Below, in pieces: positions 33,729-44,112 of a stretch of 64,000 nt of DNA. Below the pieces are notes generated by a model. That model was given only the letters and a program-made list of their open reading frames with translations, was not told where the DNA came from and made no database searches. Source of the stretch: Bacteroidales bacterium (GTDB lineage Bacteria; Bacteroidota; Bacteroidia; Bacteroidales; Muribaculaceae). The translations under genes were made by a program, and so were the position numbers. Location: positions 1 through 64,000 of the forward strand of contig JAAVFV010000009.1 in assembly GCA_014800525.1 (NCBI GenBank), read 5' to 3'. How positions within the stretch are numbered: the stretch's first letter is position 1; every line of letters begins with the position of its first letter.

Positions 33729-33891
33729 ACTCCAATCATGGAGCCTAATATTGAAATCGTTAAACCCTAATGACTTGAGTCCAACTTCTATCTCTCAAGA
33801 AGTTGGACTCATCTCATTATGGTTTAGCGGACGAATTATAGTTAAAATTAAGATAATTGGACTTAAGGAACTCGGTAATCTAAAACTAATA

Positions 33892-34703
33892 CTATCCTTT
33901 CCCATTTAACCATTGACGCTCATTCCTATAGTAATCCCAGTTAGATTTCTGCTGCCGTTTCTTCTCTAATTCTTCGACTTTACAAACTCTATACTTAGTT
34001 CCATTATTTTCTATAACTATTGGCATTAATGAGTCTTTTAACCGGATTCCGCAACAAGCACTATTAAAATAGCATTTATTACATTCTTCTTCAGGGACTA
34101 TATGGACTTTCTTCCCATAATCTGAATATATATTCTCAATCTGATTAAAATATGTATTGTGATTTATCTACCTTCTATCTTTATCAGAATTGAAAATAAA
34201 ATTATCGAGTGTCTCAAATTTCTGAGAGGATAAGTTTATCTCAATACAATTAAGGTTTTTATAATCAATATCTTTCTTGCGTTGGACTTTATAATCGAAT
34301 GTAAACTCAATAAGAAAACGTTCGCCTTGCGGAGTAATCGCTATTACATCTGGCTGTTTATCTTCTCTGTCATATTGACTATCCAATGTCACCTCTGAGA
34401 ACACGAGATCTCCTCCTTTGAAAATACCATAATATGACGGGACTCTGATTTGCTTCTTGCATTGAATCAGCTGTTCGGCTAATTTATACAGACTTACCAT
34501 ATAGCATATCTTCAGATTGGCTCCACGATAATCACTGTGATGCGCAAACCCATGAGCCCTTATTTTCCCATGTCTTGCCTGTCCTGTAGCCGCTCATGAC
34601 AACATGGGCATATACATCTACAGTCTAAGCCGTTAGGAACCTCATCAATATATACCATTTTACCAAAGACATCCTCAGCCCATGAAAATATCATTTCATT
34701 CAT
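33892..34703 (-). pseudogene. CoiA-like family protein, disrupted by frameshift and in-frame TAG
   Basis: Reconstructed MNEMIFSWAEDVFGKMVYIDEVPNGLDCRCICPCCHERL[fs]ARHGKIRAHGFAHHSDYRGANLKICYMVSLYKLAEQLIQ...NSDKDRR[TAG 34168-34170]INHNTYFNQIENIYSDYGKKVHIVPEEECNKCYFNSACCGIRL...RQWLNGKG. Confidence 0.7.
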
Positions 34704-34771
34704 AATCTTAGACTACCCATTATTCTCCAATCAGTATGATAGTTAAGTATAGCAGAAGAATTCCCTATTTA

Positions 34772-35095
34772 TTATTTTATTATCTTTTTCTTCGTTTTGG
34801 GAAAGGGAAGATTATCCCAAAGGATAGGAATGAGATTTCTCAATAGTTTTTGATCGAGAGTGTCAAGAATATAAGCTTCCTTGGCTCCCTCATAAGGGCA
34901 TCCTGTCTCAGCATCATGCATCATTTCTTTAAGACACGGCAATTTTTTGATATATGCAATATTATCGCACGCAGTTATAATGCACTTCTCATTCAGGTAT
35001 ATTACATAATCGCCCATCATCTTACGATAACGGACATCTCCAAGGGAAGCAAGAGATGAGCAAATATGCTCAATAAAATCAATAGAACACGCCAT
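34772..35095 (-). CDS. TfoX/Sxy N-terminal domain protein
   Basis: 107 aa; VRYRKMMGDYVIYLNEKCIITACDNIAYIKK resembles the TfoX_N fold. Confidence 0.75.
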   Translation of the reverse strand: MACSIDFIEHICSSLASLGDVRYRKMMGDYVIYLNEKCIITACDNIAYIKKLPCLKEMMHDAETGCPYEGAKEAYILDTLDQKLLRNLIPILWDNLPFPKTKKKIIK

Positions 35096-35117
35096 TAGTC
35101 CCAGTCATTTAAATGTT

Positions 35118-35173
35118 TGTATTTTCCTGATTTGGGTTGACTCTTTTATAGCTTAAAACCTTATAAAAGTTGA
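35118..35173 (+). repeat. 56-bp direct repeat, left copy
   Basis: TGTATTTTCCTGATTTGGGTTGACTCTTTTATAGCTTAAAACCTTATAAAAGTTGA; differs from right copy at one base. Confidence 0.9.
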
Positions 35174-35220
35174 CTTGGTTAATACTATCCCTTATTAGGG
35201 TTGACTCTTTTATCGTTAGT

Positions 35221-35270
35221 CCTGAAGGAGGTTGACTGCAGGCCGTAGGCCAAAGGAAACCTCCTTCAGG
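35221..35270. repeat. 13-bp-stem hairpin in IS 3' flank
   Basis: CCTGAAGGAGGTT ... AACCTCCTTCAGG. Confidence 0.75.
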
Positions 35271-35302
35271 ATGTAAAGGTAAACATTTTTCAGGATTTAT
35301 CG

Positions 35303-36136
35303 CTATGCCCGGTCATCTTTTATTGCCTTATCACGATAACTCTTCCACCATTTCTTCAGTTCTCCATTACATTTAGCAGCCTGAGCCGGAGTCATCATGT
35401 CAATACACATATGCGGACGCTCATTATTGTAAAACTCCACTGCCTTTGTGATTGCGTCCCTTACCTCAGTGATGCGGCTGAAGCGTAGATCTTTAAAGAA
35501 CTCATCCTTAATAGTACGATTTATACGTTCAGCTACCGCGTTATCTTTGGGATTGCCATTCTCTGTCATACTTATATTGATGGAATGATGTTTCAAAATA
35601 TCAACATACTCTCTGGAGGCGTACTGCACTCCACGGTCACTATGATGTATGAGTTTCTCAATACTATCCGGATCAAGACCCTCAAGTCTTTTGAAAGCCA
35701 TTCTCAGGGCTTCAGAAGTATACTTGGTCTCAAGTGATGAACCGGCTGCCCATCCGATTATCTCATGACTGTATGCATCCGTTATCAACGAGAGATAACA
35801 GAATGCATACTCGTTATCACTCACCCAGACTGGTACGTAGGTTATATCACTGACCCAAAGTTCATTTATTTTATTGGGTATAAAAGAGTATGCAAGATTG
35901 GGAAAAACTGGCAGACCATGCGTGGAGTCCGTGGTTCTTGGTTTTCTGACCTTCTGTCGTATCTTTAATCCATATCTGTCTAGCAGATCCATGAATCGGT
36001 CACGACCAAGTCTTTCATTGCTACCCATCTTGTCCTTATACATGACCCATAGCTTCCTGCCTCCAAGTCTTGAAGCCTTTCCACTTACCCCGTGTATGAA
36101 CTCCAGGGCGAAGGATTCGAGAGCACTCTGCCTCAT
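35303..36136 (-). mobile_element. IS3-family transposase OrfB (DDE integrase core), element remnant
   Basis: ELWVSDITYVPV, HHSDRGVQYAS, NGNPKDNAVAERINRTIKDEF; coding-like sequence continues 5' (HAQEPKAFPVGKLCALAGATKQAYYKRDKEA); no OrfA. Confidence 0.85.
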
Positions 36137-36236
36137 GGCAGCTTCTTTATCACGTTTATAATACGCCTGCTTGGTGGCACCAGCCAGCGCGCACAGTTTG
36201 CCTACAGGAAATGCCTTGGGCTCTTGTGCGTGCAGG

Positions 36237-36292
36237 TGTATTTTCCTGATTTGGGTTGACTCTTTTATAACTTAAAACCTTATAAAAGTTGA
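36237..36292 (+). repeat. 56-bp direct repeat, right copy
   Basis: TGTATTTTCCTGATTTGGGTTGACTCTTTTATAACTTAAAACCTTATAAAAGTTGA. Confidence 0.9.
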
Positions 36293-36528
36293 ATCTTATA
36301 TGAGTCAACATTTTTCAGGGCAATACATATATTAATTGCTACGAGCTACTTATTGAATATATGATGTGTGATGCCAAATGGGGATATGGGCAATATATGA
36401 ATTATTATAGTTAAAATTGAAATATTTTAAGGAAAAGATTAAATAGAATAAAATTTTCTGCGTAAATTTGTAGGTCAGAATTTTGGGAACTTCTCCCAGC
36501 GGAGCATAGTTCTCCTATATTGAAAAGC

Positions 36529-37416
36529 ATGTCAACAAATATAAATTTCACCAAGATGCATGGCGCGGGCAATGATTATATCTACATCAATGCCCTGGAA
36601 CATTGCCCCGCGGATGCAGAAGGGTTAGCGCGAGAGATCAGCAATCGGCATTTCGGAATCGGAAGCGATGGGCTGGTGCTTATTCTCCCCTCTGAGAGGG
36701 CTGACTTTCGCATGCGAATGTTTAATGCCGATGGATCGGAAGCCGAGATGTGCGGTAATGCCAGCCGATGTGTAGGCAAGTTTGTATATCAATCCGGTCT
36801 TACAGATCGCACGGAGCTTTCCCTCGAGACAGGTGCAGGCATCCGTCATCTATCCCTGGATGTTAAGGATGGGGTAGTGAAGAGCGTTAAGGTCGATATG
36901 GGTGAGCCCGAGCTGGTCCCGGGCCGTATTCCGGTCAATAGCACATCCGAAGAGGCGATGGTATCGGAATCAGCCACAGTAGGGGGTATAAATTATCAGA
37001 TCACAGCGGTAAGCATGGGTAATCCCCATGCTGTTATTTTTAATAACCCTCTGAGTGATGCCCTTGTGCTGGGTCATGGTCCTGAATTGGAAGTAGCTCC
37101 CCTGTTTCCTAACCGCACTAACGTAGAGTTTGTCCAAGTCATTTCCCGCGATCATATTAAGATGAGGGTCTGGGAGCGTGGCTCCGGAGAAACCCTTGCC
37201 TGCGGCACAGGAGCTTGTGCAGCCGTAGTGGCATCGGTGCTAAATGGCTTGACCGACCGGAAGGTAAATGTATCGGTGCCCGGAGGCGAACTCCTCGTGG
37301 AATGGGATGAGAAGGATAATCATGTCTATCTCAGCGGACCGGCTGAAGTGATTGCCTGCGGAGTCTATTATAGACAGAATCTCTCTGCAGGAAATGAAGA
37401 GTCTGAAAACCAATAG
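36529..37416 (+). CDS. dapF: Diaminopimelate epimerase
   Basis: MHGAGNDYIYI, MCGNASRCVGKF, ACGTGACAAV. Confidence 0.96.
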   Translation: MSTNINFTKMHGAGNDYIYINALEHCPADAEGLAREISNRHFGIGSDGLVLILPSERADFRMRMFNADGSEAEMCGNASRCVGKFVYQSGLTDRTELSLETGAGIRHLSLDVKDGVVKSVKVDMGEPELVPGRIPVNSTSEEAMVSESATVGGINYQITAVSMGNPHAVIFNNPLSDALVLGHGPELEVAPLFPNRTNVEFVQVISRDHIKMRVWERGSGETLACGTGACAAVVASVLNGLTDRKVNVSVPGGELLVEWDEKDNHVYLSGPAEVIACGVYYRQNLSAGNEESENQ

Positions 37417-37428
37417 CCCGCTGAAGAT

Positions 37429-38658
37429 ATGAAAGCAAACACTAATTTCACAAAACTTCCTCAGTCATATCTGTTCTCAGAGGTTGCCGCACGTATCCGC
37501 GATCATAAGGAGTCCAATCCGGAATCGGAGGTGATCCGCATGGATATCGGGGATGTGACGCTTCCGATTGCACGTTGCGTGCTTGATGCGATGCATAAGG
37601 GAATAGAAGAGATGGCATCCACAGTCACATTCCGTGGATATGGTCCCGAACAGGGATATGCTTTCCTGCGTGAAGCAATTTCCGAGGGGGATTATAAATC
37701 CCGGGGTCTGGACATCTCGCCCGACGAGATCTTTATTAGTGATGGAGCCAAGAGCGATCTTGGTAACTTGGGAGACATATATTCCCCGGATAGTGTGGTA
37801 GCTGTGGCCGATCCCGGCTATCCGGTATATGTGGACACTGCCGTAATGGGTGGACGCGGAGGCGATCTCACGGAATCCGGCAGATGGAATAAGATAGTAT
37901 ATGCCGACTCCACTCCTGAGAATGGTTTTGTTCCCCGTCCTCCGAAGGAGCATGCCGATGTGGTCTATCTTTGTTCGCCCAATAATCCTACCGGGGTGGT
38001 GTTTGATCGTGAAACCCTTAAGGAATGGGTGGAGTACGCCCGAAGAGAGAAGGCTGTGATTGTGTATGATTCGGCCTATGAAGCATTTGTCGACGACCCT
38101 GCCGTTCCCCGGTCCATCTATGAGATTCCTGGTGCACAGGAAGTAGCGATTGAAATCCGCAGCTTTTCCAAGACAGCAGGATTCACAGGTCTCCGATGCG
38201 GATATACTGTTGTGCCCAAGGCATTGAAAGCTTCGGGGGAGAATGGCGAGGAAGTAAGCGTAAACCGTCTATGGAACCGTCGACAGTCGACTAAATTCAA
38301 CGGAGCCTCCTATCCGATACAATGTGGGGCCGCGGCGCTTTACTCTCCCGAGGGGCGTGCGGCTATCAAGGAGAATATCGATGTCTACAAATCAAACGCA
38401 CGATATATAAAGAAAAAACTGTCGGAAGCTGGCTTTGAAACCTATGGAGGAGAGCATTCTCCTTACGTATGGGCCCGACATCCTGAACAGACCGATAGCT
38501 GGGCTCTCTTCGCCAAACTACTGAAGGAGGCCGGAATCTCATGCACACCCGGCATCGGATTCGGACGTGCCGGAGGAGGCTATATCCGTCTTACGGGCTT
38601 CAACACTCCCGAGAAGACGCGTGAGGCAATGGATAGACTGGGGAAGGTGGATTTTTAG
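37429..38658 (+). CDS. dapL: LL-diaminopimelate aminotransferase
   Basis: 409 aa; VIRMDIGDVTLPI, LCSPNNPTG, RSFSKTAGFTGLRCGY. Confidence 0.95.
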   Translation: MKANTNFTKLPQSYLFSEVAARIRDHKESNPESEVIRMDIGDVTLPIARCVLDAMHKGIEEMASTVTFRGYGPEQGYAFLREAISEGDYKSRGLDISPDEIFISDGAKSDLGNLGDIYSPDSVVAVADPGYPVYVDTAVMGGRGGDLTESGRWNKIVYADSTPENGFVPRPPKEHADVVYLCSPNNPTGVVFDRETLKEWVEYARREKAVIVYDSAYEAFVDDPAVPRSIYEIPGAQEVAIEIRSFSKTAGFTGLRCGYTVVPKALKASGENGEEVSVNRLWNRRQSTKFNGASYPIQCGAAALYSPEGRAAIKENIDVYKSNARYIKKKLSEAGFETYGGEHSPYVWARHPEQTDSWALFAKLLKEAGISCTPGIGFGRAGGGYIRLTGFNTPEKTREAMDRLGKVDF

Positions 38659-38740
38659 GAGTAATTATTGCCCCTGATCTTTCCATCTATAATTAATTGA
38701 AAAAAAGCCCGAAGCCGGGCGAAATTAACCAACATATAAT

Positions 38741-40930
38741 ATGTCAACATTACGATTTAAAAGCGTAGAGGAGGCTACCAACCGCAAAGCTGTGAAAGTG
38801 GAGCTTCCCGAAGAGAGAGTGGAGAAGTACTATGGCAAGCAGGTGTTCAATCGTCAGAAGATGTTCGAATATCTTCCGAAAGAGACCTACGATGCTCTGG
38901 TAAAGGCTATCGACAATCGTGAGCCCCTTTCGCGCGAAGTGGCCGACTCCGTAGCGGAGGGCATGAAGCGCTGGGCACTTGAGAGCGGTGTGCGCCACTA
39001 CACCCACTGGTTTCATCCTCTTACCGGCAGTACTGCCGAGAAGCATGATGCCTTTGTGGAGCATGATGGCAAGGGGGGCGTGATTGAGAAATTCAGCGGC
39101 AAACTGCTCGTGCAGCAGGAGCCAGATGCGTCAAGCTTCCCCAATGGCGGAATCCGCAATACGTTTGAGGCTCGCGGATATTCGGCCTGGGATATCAGTT
39201 CTCCGGCTTTCATCCTCGATAACACCCTCTGTATCCCGACTGTGTTCATCTCCTACACCGGAGAGAGCCTTGACTATAAGACTCCGCTCCTGCGCGGTCT
39301 TAACGCGATAGACAAGGCAGCCACACGTGTGGCACACTACTTCGACAAGGATGTGAAGCATGTGATCTGCAACCTTGGTTGGGAGCAGGAATATTTTCTG
39401 GTGGATGAGGCTCTGTATGCAGCGCGTCCCGACCTGGTGATGACCGGCCGTACGCTGATGGGCCATGAGTCGGCAAAGAACCAGCAGCTCGAAGACCATT
39501 ATTTCGGCTCTATCCCGAGTCGTGTAGAGGCTTTCATGCTCGATCTGGAATATGAATGCCACAAACTCGGCATCCCGGCTAAGACACGTCACAATGAGGT
39601 GGCTCCCAATCAGTTTGAGCTCGCTCCTATCTTTGAGGAGTGTAATCTTGCCAACGACCATAACCTTCTTCTGATGTCGCTGATGGAGGAGGTGGCAAAG
39701 CGTCATAACTTCCGTGTCCTGCTTCATGAGAAACCTTTCGCCGGAATCAACGGATCAGGAAAGCACAACAACTGGAGTCTGGGAACTGACACCGGAAAAC
39801 TGCTCTTCTCTCCCGGCAAGACCGGTAAAGATAATCTAAGCTTCATTGTGTTCGTGGCTAATGTGATGGCGGCCGTGCATAAGCATAATGGTCTGCTCAA
39901 GGCTTCGATCATCAACGCCACCAATGCCCATCGTCTTGGTGCCAATGAGGCCCCTCCGGCAATTATCTCAATGTTCCTCGGTAGTCAGCTTAGCAGCCTC
40001 TTCGACAAGATTGAGAACGGCGAGATCGGAACTGACATCAATGTGAAGGGTAAGGAGGAATTGTCGCTTGATGTGGCTCAGATTCCCGAACTCCGAATCG
40101 ATAATACCGACCGTAACCGTACGAGCCCATTCGCATTTACCGGTAACCGCTTCGAGTATCGTGCGGTAGGCTCCTCGGCTAACTGCGCGTCTGCTCTGAT
40201 CGCTCTTAATGCTGCAATGGCGGCTCAGCTCGATGAGTTCGCCGATGCTGTGGACGCCCGTGTGGCCAAGGGAGAAGTTCTGGAGTCAGCAATGCTTGCT
40301 GAGGTTAAAGACCTTCTGAAGAAGCACCGTACAATCCAGTTTGACGGCAACGGCTATTCCGATGAATGGAAGGAGGAGGCCGCACGTCGTGGACTTGATA
40401 CGGAGACTTCGGCTCCATTGATGTACGACGCATATTCACGTCCCGAGACTGTGGAGATGTTCGAGAAGACCGGTGTCCTTACCCGTAAGGAGATTGAAGC
40501 CCGCAACGAAGTGAAATGGGAGATGTATACAAAGAAGATACAGATTGAGAGCCGTGTGCTCGGAGATCTGGCTATCAACCATGTGATCCCCGCTGCCGTG
40601 CGATATCAGACGCTATTGCTTGATAATGTCTATAAGATCAAGGAATTGTTCCAGGGTGAGAAATCTGATCGTATCTCGGCACAGAATCTCCAGACCATCG
40701 AATCGATCAGCGATCACATCTCTGCCGTGAAGAGCGGTGTGGATGCGATGGTTGATGCCCGTCGTATCGCCAATAAGATCACAAGCGAGCGTGAGAAGGC
40801 TATCGCTTATCACGACACTGTGGCTCCACGCATGGAAGAGATCCGTTATCATATCGACAAGCTGGAGCTGATGGTGGATAATGAGATCTGGACACTTCCT
40901 AAATATCGCGAGATGCTTTTTATTCGCTAA
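38741..40930 (+). CDS. glnN: Type III glutamine synthetase
   Basis: 729 aa GSIII; EHDAFVEHDGKGGVIEKFSGKLLVQQEPDASSFPNGGIRNTFEARGYSAWD. Confidence 0.95.
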   Translation: MSTLRFKSVEEATNRKAVKVELPEERVEKYYGKQVFNRQKMFEYLPKETYDALVKAIDNREPLSREVADSVAEGMKRWALESGVRHYTHWFHPLTGSTAEKHDAFVEHDGKGGVIEKFSGKLLVQQEPDASSFPNGGIRNTFEARGYSAWDISSPAFILDNTLCIPTVFISYTGESLDYKTPLLRGLNAIDKAATRVAHYFDKDVKHVICNLGWEQEYFLVDEALYAARPDLVMTGRTLMGHESAKNQQLEDHYFGSIPSRVEAFMLDLEYECHKLGIPAKTRHNEVAPNQFELAPIFEECNLANDHNLLLMSLMEEVAKRHNFRVLLHEKPFAGINGSGKHNNWSLGTDTGKLLFSPGKTGKDNLSFIVFVANVMAAVHKHNGLLKASIINATNAHRLGANEAPPAIISMFLGSQLSSLFDKIENGEIGTDINVKGKEELSLDVAQIPELRIDNTDRNRTSPFAFTGNRFEYRAVGSSANCASALIALNAAMAAQLDEFADAVDARVAKGEVLESAMLAEVKDLLKKHRTIQFDGNGYSDEWKEEAARRGLDTETSAPLMYDAYSRPETVEMFEKTGVLTRKEIEARNEVKWEMYTKKIQIESRVLGDLAINHVIPAAVRYQTLLLDNVYKIKELFQGEKSDRISAQNLQTIESISDHISAVKSGVDAMVDARRIANKITSEREKAIAYHDTVAPRMEEIRYHIDKLELMVDNEIWTLPKYREMLFIR

Positions 40931-40954
40931 AGTAAGCCGAACTAAATGAAAAAG

Positions 40955-40984
40955 AGGCCGTCATCGGAATTCCGATGACGGCCT
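40955..40984. terminator. Palindromic terminator after glnN
   Basis: AGGCCGTCATCGGAATTCCGATGACGGCCT. Confidence 0.75.
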
Positions 40985-41026
40985 TTGTTATTCAGACTAT
41001 GTAATGTTTTTGAAAACGTCTTGATA

Positions 41027-41701
41027 TTACTTTGGAGAATTGGTTTGGGTCTGAGGATGCTTCTTGAAGAAAGCATTCCATAGGATATACAGCAGACAGA
41101 GCACTGCCAGGCCATATCCGGCCCAGGTGAGATAACGGTTATATTCCTCCACCTTCTGGAATAGCATGTCGGGGGAGACTGATTTAGCCAGCCACCATCC
41201 GAGGAAACCCAATACCGAGTTCCAGACGAGAGCTCCCAGAGCTGTGAAGATGGCAAAGGACCCGATATTCATTCTTGAAATACCGGCAGGAATCGAAATC
41301 AACTGACGGATTGCCGGAATCAGACGGCCCACGAATGTGGAGATAGCCCCATGCTCATCGAAATAACGTTCTGCTTTCTCCACCTTAGCCTGGTCGATCA
41401 GGCAGGCATGGCCCAGACGGCTGTTGGCAAAGCGATACACAATCGGACGTCCGATCCATAGAGCCAGGAAATAATTTATAAATGCTCCGACAAGAGCTCC
41501 GAGTGTGGCCATCACCACCACCATACAGATATTCATTTCCGCCCCGACACCATAATTGGCAGCCGCAAGATAAGCCGCGGGAGGCACCACCATCTCCGAA
41601 GGGAAAGGAATGAAGGAACTCTCTATCACCATGAAGAGAAAGACGAAGAGATAATTGGCGTTTTCAATAAACCATTGAAAAAACTGACTGGCATCAAACA
41701 T
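41027..41701 (-). CDS. DedA family membrane protein
   Basis: FIPFPSEMVVPPAAYLA, GRLIPAIRQLISIPAG; start trimmed to MFDASQ. Confidence 0.9.
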   Translation of the reverse strand: MFDASQFFQWFIENANYLFVFLFMVIESSFIPFPSEMVVPPAAYLAAANYGVGAEMNICMVVVMATLGALVGAFINYFLALWIGRPIVYRFANSRLGHACLIDQAKVEKAERYFDEHGAISTFVGRLIPAIRQLISIPAGISRMNIGSFAIFTALGALVWNSVLGFLGWWLAKSVSPDMLFQKVEEYNRYLTWAGYGLAVLCLLYILWNAFFKKHPQTQTNSPK

Positions 41702-42893
41702 CGGCAATGGTTTTAGTGTGTGCATTCATCACCGTTGCGGCAAATTCGCGGGCACGCTCACGTGTCTCTGCAGAAATAGCTTGTTTGAATGCAAAGAAAT
41801 CTGTCAATTCCAGGCCTGTGGTCTCTGCGAATTCCTTATACTTGGCCGCGGCCACACCCTGAGCCCATGTGAAGCCTCCGAAACCGGCAATCACCTTATT
41901 CTTTATCTCCCGGGTCACCATCGCATTGAGGAACTGCTCCATCGCAGGCATCAGACGCATTGAATAGACAGAGGAACCCATCACAATGGTCTTATACCGG
42001 AACGCATCTGCAATCACATCGCTCATTGCTGAATGTGTGAGGCTATGGATAATAATTTTCTTCTGTCCCAGCGCCGCAAACTCGGATGCCAGAAGATCGG
42101 CAATCTCAGCTGTGTTGCCATACATCGAGGAATATACGATCACCACACCATCCTCTGATTCATATGAAGCCAGACGACGGGTGATATCAACAACGCGCGG
42201 GATTTCCTGATTCCATACCGGCCCATGTGTGGGGCAGATATATTCAAGTTTTAGAGCAGACAGCTTATTGAGGGCAGCCATAACGAATTTACCGTATTTA
42301 CCCACAATATTGGAGTAATACCGATACATCTCGGGGTAATAGACTGTCGTGTCCATATCGCGGTCGATAACGGCTCCGTTAAGCGCACCGAAACATCCGA
42401 AACCATCTCCGGAGAAAAGCACGGCCTGTTCTGGAATGTAAGTCATCATGGTCTCGGGCCAATGGACCATCGGAGTCATATAGAATTTCAGTGTGAGATT
42501 TCCCAATGAGATTTCATCGCCATCCTTAACACATATAAAGCGTTCGGGATCGTCAAAATGGCAGAATCCTTTCAGCATACCTTGGGTCTGGGCATTTCCT
42601 ATGATCTTAAGATTTGGGAATGCCTTGAGGATTTCGGGAATCGCACTGGAATGGTCGGGCTCCATATGGTTTACCACCAGATAATCGGGCACTATTTGTC
42701 CGATATGATTAAAGAATTCGAGAACAGTATCGATTTTTACACCATCAATCAGGGCTGTGGCATCTGAACCTTTTACAATATATGAATTGTAAGAAACGCC
42801 ATACGGGAGGGGCCATTGGGCCTCAAATTTTTCGGTGACACGATCATTGACACCGACATAGAAAACATCCGGAGTAATTTGGTTGATATTCAT
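41694..42893 (-). CDS. FprA-type flavodiiron protein
   Basis: HMEPDHSSAIPE diiron site; C-terminal flavodoxin domain VIVYSSMYGNTAEIADLLA. Confidence 0.93.
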   Translation of the reverse strand: MNINQITPDVFYVGVNDRVTEKFEAQWPLPYGVSYNSYIVKGSDATALIDGVKIDTVLEFFNHIGQIVPDYLVVNHMEPDHSSAIPEILKAFPNLKIIGNAQTQGMLKGFCHFDDPERFICVKDGDEISLGNLTLKFYMTPMVHWPETMMTYIPEQAVLFSGDGFGCFGALNGAVIDRDMDTTVYYPEMYRYYSNIVGKYGKFVMAALNKLSALKLEYICPTHGPVWNQEIPRVVDITRRLASYESEDGVVIVYSSMYGNTAEIADLLASEFAALGQKKIIIHSLTHSAMSDVIADAFRYKTIVMGSSVYSMRLMPAMEQFLNAMVTREIKNKVIAGFGGFTWAQGVAAAKYKEFAETTGLELTDFFAFKQAISAETRERAREFAATVMNAHTKTIADV

Positions 42894-43143
42894 AATTCTC
42901 TAAACTAAATTGGCGACACCGTGGTCACCGATAGTTATAACATTTAAGACGCATTTCTGGTTAGATTATCAAGGCTTTCGGGTTATCCCTTATGAAGTTA
43001 TTGGGGTGTGGCCCATTATCCTGATAATAATGGAATCTTAAATTACAAATTTAAGAAAAATCCTTGAATTTGGAGAGACGCTCAAAAAGAATTATATTTG
43101 CAATGAATAGAGGTCTTGAAAGAGACTGCAAAATCTACAGAAG

Positions 43144-44112
43144 ATGAAGATAGAAGTTGCTCCCGTGCAGGGGCATACGGATGCGGCATGGCGCCACTTC
43201 CACCATGAAATATATGGTCGAAATTCTCATGCTGTTTCAGGAATCGAGAATGGAAAGACCGATGAAAGTTTGGTCTATTACACTCCGTTTATTCGCCTTG
43301 AGCGTGGTGATTTCCGCAAGCATGACCTGAAAGACTGGCTAAGCCACCTTAATGAAGGAACCCGCACTGTGCCTCAGGTGATATTCCGCGACATGGAAGA
43401 GCTTGAACCTCTGGTAAAAGGCTTGGTGGAGCGTGGGGCTACACGTATCGATCTGAATACCGGATGCCCGTTTCCGCTTCAGACAGCCCGTGGTCGAGGG
43501 GCTGCATTTGTGGGGAATGTGAATCAATATTCCAGAATACCGGCTCTGGTGGAGGCTTTCCCGGATGTATCATTTTCCGTAAAAATGCGTCTTGGATTTG
43601 AAAATCCGGCGGAATGGAGGGGAGTGATAGAAATTCTCAATTCGATGAAGCTGGATCATGTGGCGCTGCATCCCCGGGTGGCTAAACAACAATATGGCGG
43701 TGAACTCCATCTGGATCAGTTTGAGGAATTCCTAAGCGAGAGTCGTATTCCGGTGATCTTCAACGGTGAGATTAAATTGCCGGAAGATGCTATTGGTGTA
43801 ATGGAGCAATTCCCGAAGGCGGAGGGAGTGATGATCGCACGCGGTATCCTGGGACGCCCTTCATTGGCAGCTGAGATTCAGGAAGGTGAGGAATGGAGTC
43901 GGGAGAAAAGGCTGGAGAAGATGATGACATTCCATGATCAGCTGATCGACCATTATCGTGCCGAGCTATGTGGTGACCATCAGATACTGTCGAAGATCAA
44001 ACCCTTCTGGGAATATGCAGAGGAGGAAATCGGAAGAAAAGCCTGGAAAGCCATTGCAAAGGCTCAGAATATGGCTAAATATACCACTGCCGTTGCAATG
44101 ATCGGTCAGTAA
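43144..44112 (+). CDS. tRNA-dihydrouridine synthase family protein
   Basis: APVQGHTDAAWR, IDLNTGCPFPLQ, SVKMRLG, GVMIARGILGRP. Confidence 0.9.
   Translation: MKIEVAPVQGHTDAAWRHFHHEIYGRNSHAVSGIENGKTDESLVYYTPFIRLERGDFRKHDLKDWLSHLNEGTRTVPQVIFRDMEELEPLVKGLVERGATRIDLNTGCPFPLQTARGRGAAFVGNVNQYSRIPALVEAFPDVSFSVKMRLGFENPAEWRGVIEILNSMKLDHVALHPRVAKQQYGGELHLDQFEEFLSESRIPVIFNGEIKLPEDAIGVMEQFPKAEGVMIARGILGRPSLAAEIQEGEEWSREKRLEKMMTFHDQLIDHYRAELCGDHQILSKIKPFWEYAEEEIGRKAWKAIAKAQNMAKYTTAVAMIGQ

Noticed and set aside
14884-34170. Genome-wide TAG recoding to explain both amber-split genes
   Set aside because: hemW (33726-33728), dapF (37414-37416) and dapL (38656-38658) end in TAG, and both split genes also carry frameshifts, so pseudogenisation is simpler.
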